Source: Archegozetes longisetosus (Eukaryota; Arthropoda; Arachnida; Sarcoptiformes; Trhypochthoniidae). Taken from it: a stretch of DNA of 64,000 nt. This document shows positions 63,032 through 64,000 of this stretch, one piece after another. Location of the stretch: contig JAEMBT020000006.1 of assembly GCA_018873245.2 (NCBI GenBank), positions 12,680,387 to 12,744,386 on the forward strand, written 5' to 3'. Position numbers and translations under genes: made by a program. Within the stretch, counting starts at the first letter, position 1; every line of letters begins with the position of its first letter. Under the pieces are notes generated by a model. That model ran no database searches. It was not told the DNA's origin and worked only from the letters and a program-made list of their open reading frames with translations.

Positions 63032-63099
63032 AACTAATGAGAAGCATAGACTCGAAAAGGCTCTTGAATCGAGCCTAGAGTCTATGTTCTTCATTAGTT
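63032..63099 (+). ncRNA. Candidate miRNA-precursor-like hairpin, 68 nt
   Basis: aactaatgagaagcatagac on the 5' arm pairs with gtctatgttcttcattagtt on the 3' arm, with a few mismatches. The arms continue tcg.aaaggctc/gagcctaga around a 7-base loop (ttgaatc). Length, loop size and imperfect pairing fit a pre-miRNA, but a tiny foldback repeat would look the same. No expression evidence is available. The strand is arbitrary. Confidence 0.35.
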
Positions 63100-63504
63100 A
63101 TAATGAGCCTTTGTTAATCTTTACTTTTCGTTTGGTTGCAGTAGAAATTTTATAGATAGAACGGCCAAAGCTCTTTTGGAGCTAAATATAAAATCTACTT
63201 AAACGCAAAAATATGTTAGTTGAAGAAAAAACGCGGCAAAATATTTTTTTAGAGAAAACTTTATAACTTTAATGAATTTTCAAAGGAAAGAATTTTAATT
63301 TGTCCAAAGTTATGATTTACAAATTGCATTAACTCAATAATTGTTAAGTATTAACGGGAACTAAAGGTTAGATTCATTAGTGTTATAAATTATTAGCACT
63401 CGAATTTTAAAAATTACTAAAATAAACTTGATTTTAAAACATTTCAATGATTATTCCATTTGATTCATAGTTTGTAAATTTAGAATTATATTAAAACTAT
63501 TCAA

Positions 63505-63700
63505 TCTGGGTCAATCCGGGCTAATAAGTCCAAGGGGATCCCCGACCTCCCCGTCCCTGATGTGATACGTCATTGGATTCAGTTCGTCAAGGTGAACATT
63601 TTGATACCATACTTGACCACTTCCAACCCGAACTTGGCCGCTTCTGACCAACTCTCAAGGGGAGTGGCTGACTCCGCCAAGTGATATATCGTCGACTTAG
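63505..63700. other. GC-richer island, unidentified
   Basis: Composition differs from the surroundings (ggggatccccgacctccccg, then accacttccaacccgaactt). No protein or element ends recognised. The open minus-strand frame over it (63579-63845) does not resemble a known family. Confidence 0.3.
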
Positions 63701-64000
63701 AATTATTCAGTACTATCTCACGAAAAAACAGAAAAAAAGTTTTCGAGATAATCGCTTTTGAAGTTTGAAATCGTGAGTGAGAGAAAAGATGAGATATCGA
63801 TATGAAATGAATATATATAATGATTGGGGGACTTCTCAGCTTCAAATTTATTGCTTCGAAATTTTTGTCAACGGGTCCAAAACTAGAATATTATTTGAAT
63901 AATTGTTGCTATATTTTTAGTTTTCTCTTGATTTTCTGAAAAATTTTGAGAATTATACAATACTATCTGTAAAATATAGGAATAATTGAATACTTCAACT

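Larger units (their letters stand above)
54832..64000. other. Probable large first intron of the GPCR gene, with several mobile elements
   Basis: No further coding exon recognised in 9 kb. If the receptor gene is intact, this is its first intron and continues past the window. It contains the hAT MITE at 55714, the mariner-type MITE at 60249, the inverted repeat at 62294, the hairpin at 63032 and a GC-richer island near 63505-63700. A 10 bp perfect hairpin (catgttcaat/attgaacatg) lies near 56790-56815. Confidence 0.4.

Noticed and set aside
62925-63155. 76-codon plus-strand frame
   Set aside because: Much of it is the two arms of the hairpin at 63032-63099; not protein-like.

Overview
The window is AT-rich eukaryotic DNA: split genes with GT/AG introns (47 nt to several kb), long empty stretches and many small DNA transposons. 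Gene content (a CYP3-clan cytochrome P450, two acyl-CoA desaturase copies, a FAM187-like immunoglobulin membrane protein, a 27 kDa-hemolymph-protein-like cysteine-rich secreted protein, the first exon of a class A peptide-type GPCR) points to an arthropod. A mite or other chelicerate is my best guess, but that is an inference. There are no operons, CRISPR arrays or prokaryotic signals, and I saw no tRNA or rRNA gene.

Layout. 0.4-2.1 kb: five-exon P450 with one phase break. 2.9-7.1 kb: nested repeat block, an inverted-repeat element whose left arm carries a 958 bp Tc1-type foldback and whose right arm carries a decayed 1.3 kb Tc1 transposon. 8.0-8.6 kb: short hAT element with a perfect 8 bp target duplication. 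15.1-17.0 kb: desaturase with two one-base frame breaks. 20.9-22.3 kb: decayed desaturase paralog. 22.7-24.3 kb (minus): intact five-exon FAM187-like gene. 25.1-28.9 kb: two intact three-exon paralogs, tail to tail, encoding single-pass membrane proteins with a weakly hemopexin-like ectodomain; a third, broken fragment of the family lies at 29.1 kb. 29.4-31.5 kb: decayed Ser/Lys-rich coding sequence and small unidentified reading frames. 34.2-39.0 kb: five-exon cysteine-rich secreted protein. 40.5-41.8 kb: second large foldback. 42-54 kb: mostly non-coding with several MITE-like elements, including a piggyBac-type one with TTAA duplications. 54.4-54.8 kb: GPCR exon 1. The rest has no recognisable exon but holds a hAT MITE, a mariner-type MITE, a large inverted repeat and a miRNA-precursor-sized hairpin.

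The genes are independent units. Plausible themes are lipid and xenobiotic metabolism (P450, desaturases) and lineage-specific surface or secreted proteins. The most unusual items are the tail-to-tail hemopexin-like receptor pair with its relic, the hydrophobic C-terminal extension shared by both desaturases, and the recurrence of single-base frame breaks in otherwise good genes, which could mean pseudogenization or residual assembly indels. Exon boundaries were worked out by hand from reading-frame phase and splice dinucleotides and have not been checked against transcripts.
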